From contig JAHBXR010000010.1 in the NCBI GenBank assembly GCA_019636335.1, positions 1 to 64,000 on the forward strand: 64,000 nt of DNA, read 5' to 3'. Position 1 is the stretch's first letter; every line of letters starts with the position of its first letter. The notes beneath the pieces were generated by a model. The model did no database searches, had not been told where the DNA came from, and saw only the letters and a program-made list of their open reading frames with translations. A program made the position numbers and the translations under genes. The stretch comes from Pirellulales bacterium (GTDB taxonomy: Bacteria; Planctomycetota; Planctomycetia; Pirellulales; JAEUIK01). Below, piece by piece: positions 1-8,055 of the stretch.

Positions 1-21
1 AGCAGACTCGCCACTAGCGCG

Positions 22-957
22 TTACGTACCCATCGCGACGTGCAGTTCGTGCAGATCGACGGCAAGTTGGCGCAGGTAAGATCGCCCCTGGTGGTGATCT
101 TCCAGCGACTCCAACAGGTCGGCAGGGATTGCCTGCCATCCGAGGTAAGCACCGCTGATGGCGCCGGCCATAGCGGCGATGGTGTCGGTATCTCCTCCCA
201 GCAGGATCGCGTTGCCGATGGTCTGCTCGTAGGAGTCGGGCGTGAGTCCGAACGACGCGATGGCCGTGACGACCGAAGACTGCGCCTGGATCCCGTTGCC
301 AAATAGCGCGAGATCCAGGGCCGTTTTCACTTGCGCAGCGCGGCGTAGCGGACCAGAGAACTCCACGCTTTGACAACGCGAGGCCAATGCCTCGAAGTAT
401 TCCACTCGCTCGAAGGGATGCGATATCGTCGCCAACGCAACGGCGTTCGCAATCAATTGCGCACCTTCGATGCCGAGTGGATGCACGTGCGTTGGCAACG
501 ATGAGAGTCGTGCCTGATGCCATAGTTCGTCATGATCGCGGCGAAAGAGAAGTCCAACGGGCGCCACTCGCATGGCGGCCCCATTGCCGAAGGAACCTCC
601 GGGAAAGAGCTCCTCGGCCCAGAACTTGTGATCTTGCCCCTTGAGCATGGCTTCGATCACGACGCGAGCACCGCGCCCGTAGCCGCGCTGCGGCAAGTAG
701 TTTTCCGCGAAGCGCTGGCACAGCACCGCTTCCTTGATCGCACGACAAGCGAGCAGGGTCTCGGCCACGCCGATCGTCATCTGGGTATCGTCCGTGTACC
801 AGATTTCGCCCGGCGGCCGGTTTTCGATAAGCGCACGGACGGATGGGAATCTGGCGGCGATGTGCTCCGGAGATTGCCCTTCAAAGTGCGCGCCTAGCGC
901 ATCCCCCACGGCGAGCCCTAGCAAGCAGCCGATGAAGCGATCTTCTAGAGTCGGCAT
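22..957 (-). CDS. ADP-ribosylglycohydrolase family protein (DraG/ARH-like)
   Basis: Predicted hydrolase that removes ADP-ribose from proteins or cleaves ADP-ribosyl compounds, using a two-metal (Mg/Mn) centre. The N-terminus MPTLEDRFIGCLLGLAVGDA matches the first helix of the family. The metal-binding motifs are present: YTDDTQMT near residue 56 and GGDTDTIAAMAGAISGAYLG near the C-terminus. The chosen ATG at 957 follows a strong GGAGGAAA ribosome-binding site; an upstream in-frame extension of 12 residues has no such site. The protein is 311 residues, normal for the family. It is the last gene of the leftward NAD salvage operon, 25 nt after pncA. This suggests a role in recycling ADP-ribose or in feeding the ligand of the NrtR-like regulator. 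The substrate cannot be told from sequence. Confidence 0.9.
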   Translation of the reverse strand: MPTLEDRFIGCLLGLAVGDALGAHFEGQSPEHIAARFPSVRALIENRPPGEIWYTDDTQMTIGVAETLLACRAIKEAVLCQRFAENYLPQRGYGRGARVVIEAMLKGQDHKFWAEELFPGGSFGNGAAMRVAPVGLLFRRDHDELWHQARLSSLPTHVHPLGIEGAQLIANAVALATISHPFERVEYFEALASRCQSVEFSGPLRRAAQVKTALDLALFGNGIQAQSSVVTAIASFGLTPDSYEQTIGNAILLGGDTDTIAAMAGAISGAYLGWQAIPADLLESLEDHHQGRSYLRQLAVDLHELHVAMGT

Positions 958-982
958 TATCGACGTTTCCTCCGCGAACAAT

Positions 983-1582
983 CTACTCGACAATCTTTAT
1001 CGCCGCCGCGCGCATTTCTTCCATCGCGCGCCGGCAATCGCCTGTCTTTCGTTCCACGCCGCGGACGCCTTCGACCAGCAACACCGTGCGGAAGCCGAGG
1101 GAAACGGCATCGAGTGCCGTGAATTTCACGCAGTAGTCGGTCGCCAGACCCATCACGTGGACCACGTCGACTGACTTCGCGCGCAGGTACTCTTCCAGCC
1201 CGGTCGCCTTACGCCGGGCATTGTCGAAGAAGCCGCTGTAGCTATCGATCGCGCGGTCGGTCCCCTTGCGAACGACATACGAGATGGGGACCTGGTTTAG
1301 CGTCGGCGCGAACTCGGCGCCCTGCGTGTCTTGCACGCAATGTTCGGGCCACAGAATCTGCGGCAATCCGTTCAACTCGATCACATCTCCTATTTTGTGA
1401 TCCGAGTGCTGACTGACAAAGGAAAGATGGTCCGCCGGATGCCAGTCCTGAGTGGCCACGACCAATTCGTACTCCGCCATCCGCCGATTCGCTACCGCCA
1501 CCACCTCATCGCCGCGCGGCACCGCTAACGCCCCGCCAGGCAAAAAGTCATTCTGAAGGTCAATCAGTAAAAGGGCTTTCAT
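983..1582 (-). CDS. pncA: Nicotinamidase (isochorismatase family)
   Basis: Deamidates nicotinamide to nicotinate in the cytosol, the first step of the PncA/PncB salvage route to NAD. The 199-residue protein has the full catalytic set: Asp8 (LLLIDLQNDF), Lys106 (VVRKGTDR) and nucleophile Cys151 (GLATDYCVKF). The metal site is visible in ATQDWHPADH (Asp46, His48) and WPEHCV (His81). The length is normal. It starts 29 nt after the NrtR-like gene and is followed by the ADP-ribosylglycohydrolase, so it should be co-transcribed with pncB and nadE and share their control. The Shine-Dalgarno site is weak, consistent with an internal operon gene. Confidence 0.95.
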   Translation of the reverse strand: MKALLLIDLQNDFLPGGALAVPRGDEVVAVANRRMAEYELVVATQDWHPADHLSFVSQHSDHKIGDVIELNGLPQILWPEHCVQDTQGAEFAPTLNQVPISYVVRKGTDRAIDSYSGFFDNARRKATGLEEYLRAKSVDVVHVMGLATDYCVKFTALDAVSLGFRTVLLVEGVRGVERKTGDCRRAMEEMRAAAIKIVE

Positions 1583-1611
1583 GGCGAACTCAAATATCGC
1601 ACGTTGGTGCG

Positions 1612-2301
1612 TCAGATCTCGAAATGAAACCCGCGTTTCGTCAGCCGGTCATATTGCTTCTTGTCGAAGCGGTACAGTCGCGCCGCGCGGTGCGCCACGT
1701 CTTGTTCGATTTCGTTCGTCTCGCGAACGATGCCCATCGCCAGTACCCGCTTGCGGAAATTGCGCTTGTCGAGCTCCCGGTCCAAAATCACCTCGTACAG
1801 GTGCTGCAACTGTCGCAGCGTGAAGCGCTCGGGCAACAGCTCGAAACCGATCGGCTGGTAGCGGACCTTGCCCCGCAGCCGCTCGTGCGCCGCGGCGAGA
1901 ATCTCCTCGTGGTCGAAGGAGAGTCGCGGCAGGTCGGCCAGCGCGAACCAGCCCGCGTTCCGCGCGTCGCTGCTCGCCTGCACCTGATGCTCCGACAGGT
2001 TGACCAGCGCGTAATAGGCCACCGAGACAACCCGTTCGCGCGGGTCGCGATCGACCGCGCCAAACGTGTAGAGCTGTTCGAGAAAAATATCGTGCAGCCC
2101 GGTCTCTTCCTCGAGTTCGCGCCGAGCCGCGGCGTCGAGCGTCTCATCCAGGTTGACGAAACCGCCGGGCAGCGCCCAACGACCCGCGAACGGAGCGAGG
2201 TCGCGCTCGATCAGCAGCACCTTCAGATCCCGTTCGTCGAGCGCAAAGACGACGACATCGACCGTCAGGGCAGGGCGGGGATATTCGTACGTGTAAGGCA
2301 C
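1612..2301 (-). CDS. nrtR: NrtR-like Nudix transcriptional regulator of NAD metabolism
   Basis: A Nudix domain (about residues 10-140) followed by a winged-helix-like C-terminal region ([19 protein letters not shown] and [13 protein letters not shown]), the architecture of NrtR repressors, which bind ADP-ribose and release DNA. The Nudix box is intact (GGFVNLDE, then [10 protein letters not shown]), so the protein may also hydrolyse an ADP-ribose-type substrate, unlike NrtR members with a degenerate box. The start is a GTG at 2301, chosen because an AAGGA site sits 9 nt upstream; the open frame further upstream only overlaps nadE. It begins 19 nt after the nadE stop. Location inside a pncB-nadE-pncA operon preceded by a 21-bp palindrome supports autoregulation. 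A plain Nudix hydrolase is the alternative. Confidence 0.85.
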   Translation of the reverse strand: MPYTYEYPRPALTVDVVVFALDERDLKVLLIERDLAPFAGRWALPGGFVNLDETLDAAARRELEEETGLHDIFLEQLYTFGAVDRDPRERVVSVAYYALVNLSEHQVQASSDARNAGWFALADLPRLSFDHEEILAAAHERLRGKVRYQPIGFELLPERFTLRQLQHLYEVILDRELDKRNFRKRVLAMGIVRETNEIEQDVAHRAARLYRFDKKQYDRLTKRGFHFEI

Positions 2302-2320
2302 GCGGATCGGTCCTTGGCAT

Positions 2321-4312
2321 TCATTCGCGTCGGTGGTCGTCGAGCTCGGCCAGCTCGCGGCGAAAGCCGCCCGACAGGATCGGAAAGCGGCACCAGGTCT
2401 TCGGATCGAGGTTCTTGTCGTCGACGTGGAGCGAAGGGGCATATCGCTCACGCTTCCACTGGTTGCGGCTCCACAGTTCGAAGAAGCGTCGCACCCAGCG
2501 GGCGAGTTGCTCGCGTGCGTATTGCGGGTTCGCCGCCGCGATCGTGTCGAGCACCTCCTGCGGAGAGCGCCGTTCGCCAATCGCCTGATCCTCGATGGCA
2601 TCGAGCAGATCGTACGGCATGAGATCGGCTTCGTCGGTCTGACCCTCGGCCGGCGGACGAAGCTCGGCCGTCGGAGCCTGCACGTTCACGGCCCGCAACG
2701 CCGGAACCGGTCCCACGCCGAACGGCCCCTCGACTTCGAGCCAGCGCAGCCAGCGACGGATAAACGCCTTGTCGATGCCGGCGATAGGGCTGATACCGCC
2801 ACAGGTATCACCATCCATCGTGGCGTAGCCGACCGCCGCCTCCGAACGATTGCTCGTGGCCAAAAGCAACGCCCCCTTCACGTTCGCGATCAGCCACACC
2901 GAGGGCCCCCGCGTCCGGGCCTGAATGTTCTGCAGCGCCAGATCGTCTCGCTCCCAAGTCAACGTTCGCCCGAGCGCGGCTTCGACCTTCGACACGTAGC
3001 CGCGGAACAAGTCGTCCACGTCGAGCTCGAGATGCGTCGCGCCGATCGCGCGGGCCACGTCGCGCGCCGCGTTGCGGGTCGTGTCCGAGCTGTTGCCCGT
3101 CGCTTGGTAAACGGTCGTCAGCAATTCGTGGACGAGCGGCGCAACTTCGTCGTCGGCCGGCGGCGTTTCCGCACGAAAGCCGATCGCACGGCAGAATTCG
3201 TCCCGTCCGAGCTGTGCCACACCCAGTCGCACCATGATCGCCACGAGCGACGCCACGGCGGACGAATCGGCCCCACCACTGAGCGAGACGACAAACCCTC
3301 GTGAACGGCTCTTGCGCAAGTAGTCGAACAGTCCCAAGGCAATCGCCCGGGCAAACTCTTCGTTCAACGGTTCGGCGACATTCTCCCACGTCGGTGCGTG
3401 GACCACCGGTGGATCGGGAGAGCAATTCGGCAGCGAGAATCGGACATCGACCACGCGACTCGTATCGGCAGCCAGAGCAGGCTGGTAGTTCGCCGACTGC
3501 GCGCGTCGCATGCGCGTGCCGTCGAGGTCGATCACGGCATCGGTGACGACGGCCGAGTCGTAGCCCAGCCTTGGTCCGCGGGCCAGCACGTGACCGGCCG
3601 ACGCGACGATCGTCTCGCCGTCGTAGATCACGCGCCCCGCCTCGTTGCCGAGCAGGTTGCTATAGATGTACGACACGCCGTAGGCACGCGAGGCCTCGGA
3701 GACGAGTTGCTGCCGCATGGCCGTCTTGCCCAGGGCAAAATGGCTCGCGCTGGGATTCAAGATGATGTCCGCCCCCAGGGCGACGTGGTGCTCCCCCGGG
3801 CGGTCGGCGACCCAGGCGTCTTCGCAGATCTCGAAACCGATGCGCACGCCGTCGAAATCGAAAAGCACGTCGCCAAACGGACAGATGCTGCCCGCCAGCT
3901 TGGCCGAGACCACGACGCCAGCGGGCCACGGTTTGAACCAGCGGGGCTCGTAGTGCAGACCGTCGCCGGCCAGGTGTTGCTTGGCCACTAGGCCCACGAG
4001 CCGGCCATCGACCAGCATGGCCGAGGCGTTGAACAGCGCACTGGCCTGCATCACGGGCAGCCCGATCGAGACGGCCATGCCTTCGGTGTCCGGCAAAAGC
4101 TCGGCCAGCACGCGTTCGGCGCGCCGCACGACCGCGGCCGAAAGAAACGCGTCTTCGCATCCGTAGCCCGTCAGACAAAGCTCGGGCAGGCAGAGCAGGC
4201 TCACCTGCCGCGCCCGCGCCAGTTCGATCGCGCGTCGAATGTGGGCGGCGTTGCCGTCCCAATCGAGCGGTATTTGATTGAGCGCAGCGGCCGCGACGCG
4301 AATCAGCTTCAT
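2321..4312 (-). CDS. nadE: Glutamine-dependent NAD+ synthase
   Basis: Final step of NAD synthesis: amidation of nicotinate adenine dinucleotide with ATP and glutamine-derived ammonia. The 663 residues comprise an N-terminal nitrilase/glutaminase domain (about 1-290) and a C-terminal NAD synthetase ATP-pyrophosphatase domain (about 310-650). The glutaminase triad is visible: Glu in [16 protein letters not shown], Lys in [15 protein letters not shown] and nucleophile Cys in [11 protein letters not shown]. The P-loop is [14 protein letters not shown]. The length is typical for two-domain NadE. The ATG overlaps the pncB stop by 4 nt, which indicates translational coupling. PncA, PncB and NadE alone account for nicotinamide to NAD conversion, apart from the adenylyl transfer by NadD, which is not in this window. 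Confidence 0.97.
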   Translation of the reverse strand: MKLIRVAAAALNQIPLDWDGNAAHIRRAIELARARQVSLLCLPELCLTGYGCEDAFLSAAVVRRAERVLAELLPDTEGMAVSIGLPVMQASALFNASAMLVDGRLVGLVAKQHLAGDGLHYEPRWFKPWPAGVVVSAKLAGSICPFGDVLFDFDGVRIGFEICEDAWVADRPGEHHVALGADIILNPSASHFALGKTAMRQQLVSEASRAYGVSYIYSNLLGNEAGRVIYDGETIVASAGHVLARGPRLGYDSAVVTDAVIDLDGTRMRRAQSANYQPALAADTSRVVDVRFSLPNCSPDPPVVHAPTWENVAEPLNEEFARAIALGLFDYLRKSRSRGFVVSLSGGADSSAVASLVAIMVRLGVAQLGRDEFCRAIGFRAETPPADDEVAPLVHELLTTVYQATGNSSDTTRNAARDVARAIGATHLELDVDDLFRGYVSKVEAALGRTLTWERDDLALQNIQARTRGPSVWLIANVKGALLLATSNRSEAAVGYATMDGDTCGGISPIAGIDKAFIRRWLRWLEVEGPFGVGPVPALRAVNVQAPTAELRPPAEGQTDEADLMPYDLLDAIEDQAIGERRSPQEVLDTIAAANPQYAREQLARWVRRFFELWSRNQWKRERYAPSLHVDDKNLDPKTWCRFPILSGGFRRELAELDDHRRE

Positions 4313-5799
4313 GTCGGCTCCTTCGAACGGGCAGCGGCCAGCGATTGGCGCAGATCGCGGATCATGGCCTCACGACGCTCGTGCAGACCGATGTCGAGCC
4401 CCACGGGGTATTCGTGGGGATGCAAAAACCTGCGGATGCTGGGGTGGAGTTTGGCCAGTTGATCGCGCACGCGCTGGCGTATCTCGTCGAGCGACTCGCG
4501 CCGCGCGATGATCTCTCCCTGTCGCACGTAGGGAATCAGCAGGTCCGTCGCGTCCAATTCGCTGGCGAGTTGCTTGCGACGATGTGGGTCCTTGATATCG
4601 ACAATCGTGCGGCGGGGATCGACCCCGGCCAACTCGTCGTACAACAAATCGGCCACGAAGCCTTGGCGCCCCTCGAATCGCCTCACCTGAAGAATGCCCG
4701 GCACGGTCGATTTGGCCGCTTGTTCCGAAAGCTTCATCTTCGGTTGCCACGTGCCGTCGTCGTCGCGAATCGCCCCCAACTTGTAGACACCTCCCAAGGC
4801 CGGCTGATCGTACGCGGTGGCCAGTTTCGTGCCGACGCCCCAGACGGTAATCTTCGCGCCTTGCTGCTTCAGGCTTTCGATGATGCGCTCGTCGAGATCG
4901 TTCGACGCGACGATCGCCACCTCGTGCAGACCCGCGGCATCGAGGATCTTCCGCGTCTCGATGCTCAGATAAGCCAGATCGCCCGAGTCGAGCCGAATGC
5001 CGATCATGCGATGGCCGGCCGCCTTCAACCGCTGCCCCACGCGCGCCGCGTGACGCACCCCTTCGAGCGTATCGTACGTGTCGACGAGGAAGACGCAGTT
5101 GTTCGGCATCGCCTCGGCGTACTGCTCAAAGGCCTCTAGCTCGCTGTCGAACGCCATGACCCAACTGTGGGCGTGGGTGCCACTCACCGGAATTCCGTAC
5201 AAACGGCCAGCCAGGACATTCGAGGTCGAATCGCACCCGCCAAGATACGCCGCGCGACTGGCGGTCAATCCACCATCGATGCCTTGCGCGCGACGCAGGC
5301 CGAACTCGAGCACCGACTCGCCCGCGGCGGCCGCAGCGACACGTGCCGCTTTCGTCGCCACCAGCGTCGAGAAGTTGACCAGGTTCAAAAGGGGCGTTTC
5401 GAGCAGTTGACATTGCAACAACGAGCCGCGCACCCGCACGAGCGGCACCTGCCCGAACGCGACGGTCCCCTCGGGCAGGGCGTCGAGATCGCAGGTCAGC
5501 TTCAGGCCGGCGAGATACTCGAGAAAACCCTGCTCGAACAGTGGCGCGCCGTCATTCCCCACCAGCGTGGACAGGTAGGCCAGATCGGCTTCGTCGAAAC
5601 GGAAGCCCGCGACATAGTCGAGCGCCGGCTCGAGCCCCGCCGCCACCGCCAGACCGCCGCCAAAGGGCGCCCGACGGAAGAAGAGATGAAACACCGCCTC
5701 CTGATCCGCGCGGCCGAGCTTCCAGTAGCCGTAGGCCATCGTCAACTGATAGAGATCGGTCAGCAGGGCCAACGACGGACGGTAGAGTTCGACAAGCAT
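4309..5799 (-). CDS. pncB: Nicotinate phosphoribosyltransferase
   Basis: Converts nicotinate and PRPP to nicotinate mononucleotide, usually with ATP hydrolysis. The 496-residue sequence carries the family N-terminus ([18 protein letters not shown]), [13 protein letters not shown], the substrate-site segment [13 protein letters not shown], the phosphate/PRPP-binding [12 protein letters not shown] and [20 protein letters not shown]. It is the first gene of the leftward NAD operon. Only 12 nt separate its ATG from a perfect palindromic operator (5812-5832), and no classical Shine-Dalgarno is obvious, so the mRNA leader must be short. It overlaps nadE by 4 nt. Confidence 0.96.
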   Translation of the reverse strand: MLVELYRPSLALLTDLYQLTMAYGYWKLGRADQEAVFHLFFRRAPFGGGLAVAAGLEPALDYVAGFRFDEADLAYLSTLVGNDGAPLFEQGFLEYLAGLKLTCDLDALPEGTVAFGQVPLVRVRGSLLQCQLLETPLLNLVNFSTLVATKAARVAAAAAGESVLEFGLRRAQGIDGGLTASRAAYLGGCDSTSNVLAGRLYGIPVSGTHAHSWVMAFDSELEAFEQYAEAMPNNCVFLVDTYDTLEGVRHAARVGQRLKAAGHRMIGIRLDSGDLAYLSIETRKILDAAGLHEVAIVASNDLDERIIESLKQQGAKITVWGVGTKLATAYDQPALGGVYKLGAIRDDDGTWQPKMKLSEQAAKSTVPGILQVRRFEGRQGFVADLLYDELAGVDPRRTIVDIKDPHRRKQLASELDATDLLIPYVRQGEIIARRESLDEIRQRVRDQLAKLHPSIRRFLHPHEYPVGLDIGLHERREAMIRDLRQSLAAARSKEPT

Positions 5800-5811
5800 G
5801 GGACGCCCAAG

Positions 5812-5832
5812 TTAGTGTTATTTATACACTAA
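5812..5832. promoter_or_regulatory. Probable NrtR operator: 21-bp palindrome upstream of pncB
   Basis: TTAGTGT, a 7-nt AT-rich spacer, then ACACTAA: both arms are perfectly complementary. It lies 12 nt upstream of the pncB start codon, where a bound repressor would cover the promoter or transcription start. The operon it controls encodes an NrtR-like protein. NrtR sites are known to be palindromes of about this length in front of NAD genes; that this one is bound is inference. Confidence 0.75.
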
Positions 5833-5841
5833 GACTTGGCG

Positions 5842-6114
5842 ATCGAAATGTCAAGTCTTTGGCGCGATCAGTTCGCGGCCGAGCTGATTTACTTTTCGAA
5901 TGGCGTGCTCACCGGGGCGCGTCCCGAACCGTGCGGCCAGGCAGGTCTAGCCGACGTGCAGATCATCGAAGCGTTGTATGAATCGGCAAAACAGGGACGA
6001 GCCGTATCTGTCAATCCCCCTATCAAGCCAATGCGTCCTTCGCTCGAGCAGGAAGTTTCCCGTCCCGCGGTAACATTGCCCGAATTGGTCAACACGCAAA
6101 GCCCCTCGCTGTAA
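5842..6114 (+). pseudogene. C-terminal remnant of a Gfo/Idh/MocA-family oxidoreductase
   Basis: An open frame of about 90 codons resembles only the last part of planctomycete NAD(P)-dependent Gfo/Idh/MocA oxidoreductases. It has a DQFAAELIYFSNGVLTG segment, then GLADVQIIEALYESAKQGRA and a C-terminal tail (RPSLEQEVSRPAV) typical of the family. The Rossmann domain and the catalytic part, about three quarters of a normal protein, are missing upstream, where the pncB promoter begins. There is no convincing start codon context. It is best read as a decaying 5'-truncated gene. Confidence 0.65.
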
Positions 6115-6363
6115 CATCGGCGAACTTCTACAGTGTTGGTACGCAAATATCGTCGGCAATCCGCCGCCGGCACGTCATGTGCAATGCGAGTCGACGCCGT
6201 TATCATGCGGGGGCCGATCGACGTCGGTCTGCCGACGCGGCATGCGGCGCTCTCTCTGATCGCATCGCCGATCAGAGTCTCTCGTTTTAGAGGCGGCTGC
6301 TTCTGGCGAAGCGGTGCGGGACGCGTCCAGTTTTCAACGGAGTTGTTTGTGAAGGAGAGTTCG

Positions 6364-6600
6364 ATGAGTCGATGGTTCACTGTGGCAATCATGCTGTTGG
6401 CCGTAACGCTGACGACCCTGGTCCCGGTCGGCGAAGCCGAAGCTGGATGCCGTCGTGGTCGCTGCAAGCGTTCGCGCTGCCATGTCGCGCGTTGCCACCG
6501 TACGACCTCGTGTACACCGACGAATTGCGGAACCACCTCGTGTGGCGATTCCTGCGGGACGTGCGATGCTGGCGCTGCTCCGGCAGCTCCCCAGGGCTAG
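6364..6600 (+). CDS. Small exported cysteine-rich protein
   Basis: A 78-residue protein with an N-terminal signal peptide (MSRWFTVAIMLLAVTLTTLV, likely cleavage after GEAEA). The mature peptide of about 50 residues is Arg/Thr-rich with nine cysteines spaced every 3-6 residues (GCRRGRCKRSRC, CHVARCHRTTSC, CGDSCGTC) and a short Ala/Pro tail. The ATG follows AAGGAGAG at good spacing. A strong terminator follows the stop codon, so this is a monocistronic unit. No family is recognised. The cysteines could form disulfides or bind metal outside the cytoplasm. Similar short Cys-rich exported proteins are common in planctomycetes but uncharacterised. Confidence 0.75.
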   Translation: MSRWFTVAIMLLAVTLTTLVPVGEAEAGCRRGRCKRSRCHVARCHRTTSCTPTNCGTTSCGDSCGTCDAGAAPAAPQG

Positions 6601-6620
6601 TCGGCTTGCTGTAGAAATGC

Positions 6621-6663
6621 ACGCACCCGGCGGAACAAGACGTTCTGCCGGGTGCGTTTCTTT
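6621..6663 (+). terminator. Rho-independent terminator
   Basis: A 16-bp stem with one mismatch (arms 6621-6636 and 6642-6657, core ACGCACCCGGC/GCCGGGTGCGT) with a 5-nt loop, followed by TTTCTTT. It starts 20 nt after the stop of the Cys-rich gene. Confidence 0.9.
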
Positions 6664-6713
6664 GGGCGCGGACAGGAAGCGTCTGGAAGCTTGCCGCGTG
6701 GACTGCCTACAAA

Positions 6714-6863
6714 AGCGAACTCGCCCGAAAGTCTATCCCAGTTCTCTTTCTTACGGATTCTTTCGATCTACTTGGGTCTTTCTGCGTGAGCAGTTTTTCC
6801 CAAACCGATCGAGCGATTCCGTGGTCTATCGAACTGGGATAGACGCTCGGGCGAGCATTCGCT
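6714..6863. repeat. 150-bp self-complementary element (MITE-like or structured RNA)
   Basis: The outer arms are nearly perfect inverted repeats: 6714-6744 pairs with 6831-6863, including GTCTATCCCAGTTC against GAACTGGGATAGAC and TCGCCCGA against TCGGGCGA. Inside, further segments pair in register (ACGGA..TC..TCGATC..TTGGG against CCCAA..GATCGA..GA.TCCGT), down to CTGC/GCAG around a GTGA loop. The whole stretch folds back on itself. No protein is encoded and no clear target-site duplication is seen. It could be a miniature inverted-repeat element or a transcribed hairpin RNA. Confidence 0.6.
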
Positions 6864-7074
6864 CTGGCGACGCCTCACAGTCACCGCTTCTTTGCTAATG
6901 CAAGCTGCGTGCCAAACTCGATTTCGGCAACGGGCCCGGTATTTTCCCTGCGATACCGGCTAAAAAGCCCGCTTTCGCCCGCTGCCGGTCTCTCAACGAC
7001 CAAGCACCGATCCAAGTGACGACCAAACTGGTTTCCTTCAGACCGCCCCACGCGCCCGGGGTTGAAGCGTGGCG
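6864..7074. other. Intergenic stretch with a small hairpin, no gene seen
   Basis: No credible coding frame. A 7-bp hairpin (CCGGTAT at 6936-6942, ATACCGG at 6953-6959) lies downstream of the leftward gene at 7075-7938 but lacks a U-tract on either strand. Confidence 0.4.
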
Positions 7075-7938
7075 TTACGGGGACGTCGCATCCTGCCATA
7101 TTTTTTCGGATCCTTCGATTCGCAGCGGCCCTGCAACTTCCTTTCCATCGCGCAGCACGACATAGGCGTCGGCCCCGGCGACGCTATCCCAGGCCAGCCG
7201 TGCGCGTCCGCCGGAACTCACCGTCGGCGATGGCGCGCTGCGATGGCCCTGCGCGCCGATCGCCACAAGCGAGTAGCGGTGCTCGCCACGTCCGTCGTCC
7301 TGCACCACGCGCGGAGCCGAGGGAGTCTCGAGCGGTACGTGGCGCACTTCGCCGCCGACAAGTTGCAACACGTCGGTCGCGTATGGAAGACCGCCTCCGC
7401 CGTATCCGCCACCGCCAATCGCCATCTTGCCCTGGCCAATCAGCGCATCCGTCAGGGGCTCGGTATGACCTGGTCGAAAGGTCTGGAATCGCAGGCGCCC
7501 GGGGTGGGTGCCGCCGTTCCATTGTTCGAGCGGAATTTCGGACATTTCGAGCCCCTCTCCCTGGATGATGGCCATTTGTCGCCAGTTGCCATCGAGCCAC
7601 ACATTCCACGAAATGTGTCCCGGCGCCGTGCGCAGCGTCCCATCGCGCTCGAGGGCGTGGAAGCGATCGTCGAACGGATCGTCGATCTCGCCCTTGATCA
7701 AGCGACTCCTGACCCATAAACCGCCCGGACCATCGTGCAGCGCTCGGGCATAAACGCCGCGGGCGATCTGCTGGTCCTCGAATCCTTTTTCCCACGGCTC
7801 ACCGGTATCCGACACGATCAGCTCTTCGCGCACGATGAGCCGATCGACGTCGAGCTGGTCCATACGCGGTGGCACAAAGTACATCACTCCCAGCGTGGCC
7901 GCGACGGAAATCGCCACGGTAATGAAACGGTCGAGCAT
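7075..7938 (-). CDS. Membrane-anchored hypothetical with fibronectin-III-like C-terminus
   Basis: 287 residues. The N-terminus (MLDRFITVAISVAATLGVMY) is a single membrane anchor or uncleaved signal. The middle part has no recognised domain but contains a Gly-rich stretch (GGGGYGGGG) near residue 175. The last 85 residues (RYSLVAIGAQGHRSAPSP, AWDSVAGADAYVVLRDGKEV) resemble a fibronectin type III beta-sandwich, in which a value is extracted and labelled. It probably faces the periplasm. The neighbours are the orphan 150-bp element and the SulP-carbonic anhydrase gene on the same strand about 110 nt downstream of its start. No function can be assigned. Confidence 0.7.
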   Translation of the reverse strand: MLDRFITVAISVAATLGVMYFVPPRMDQLDVDRLIVREELIVSDTGEPWEKGFEDQQIARGVYARALHDGPGGLWVRSRLIKGEIDDPFDDRFHALERDGTLRTAPGHISWNVWLDGNWRQMAIIQGEGLEMSEIPLEQWNGGTHPGRLRFQTFRPGHTEPLTDALIGQGKMAIGGGGYGGGGLPYATDVLQLVGGEVRHVPLETPSAPRVVQDDGRGEHRYSLVAIGAQGHRSAPSPTVSSGGRARLAWDSVAGADAYVVLRDGKEVAGPLRIEGSEKIWQDATSP

Positions 7939-8055
7939 GACAGGGCTCCCCTAGAACAAAAGACGCGGCGCAGGTCGAACATGACCTTGCGCGGCCAGGG
8001 CGGGTCTGCCTGCGAGTATAGAGTGGGGGAGCGGGCGAAGAAACGCCCGACGGCT

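Noticed and set aside
6881-7099. 72-codon leftward frame
   Set aside because: No ribosome site, no domain, overlaps the end of the 7075-7938 gene and is Arg/Gly-biased like a GC-rich shadow frame.
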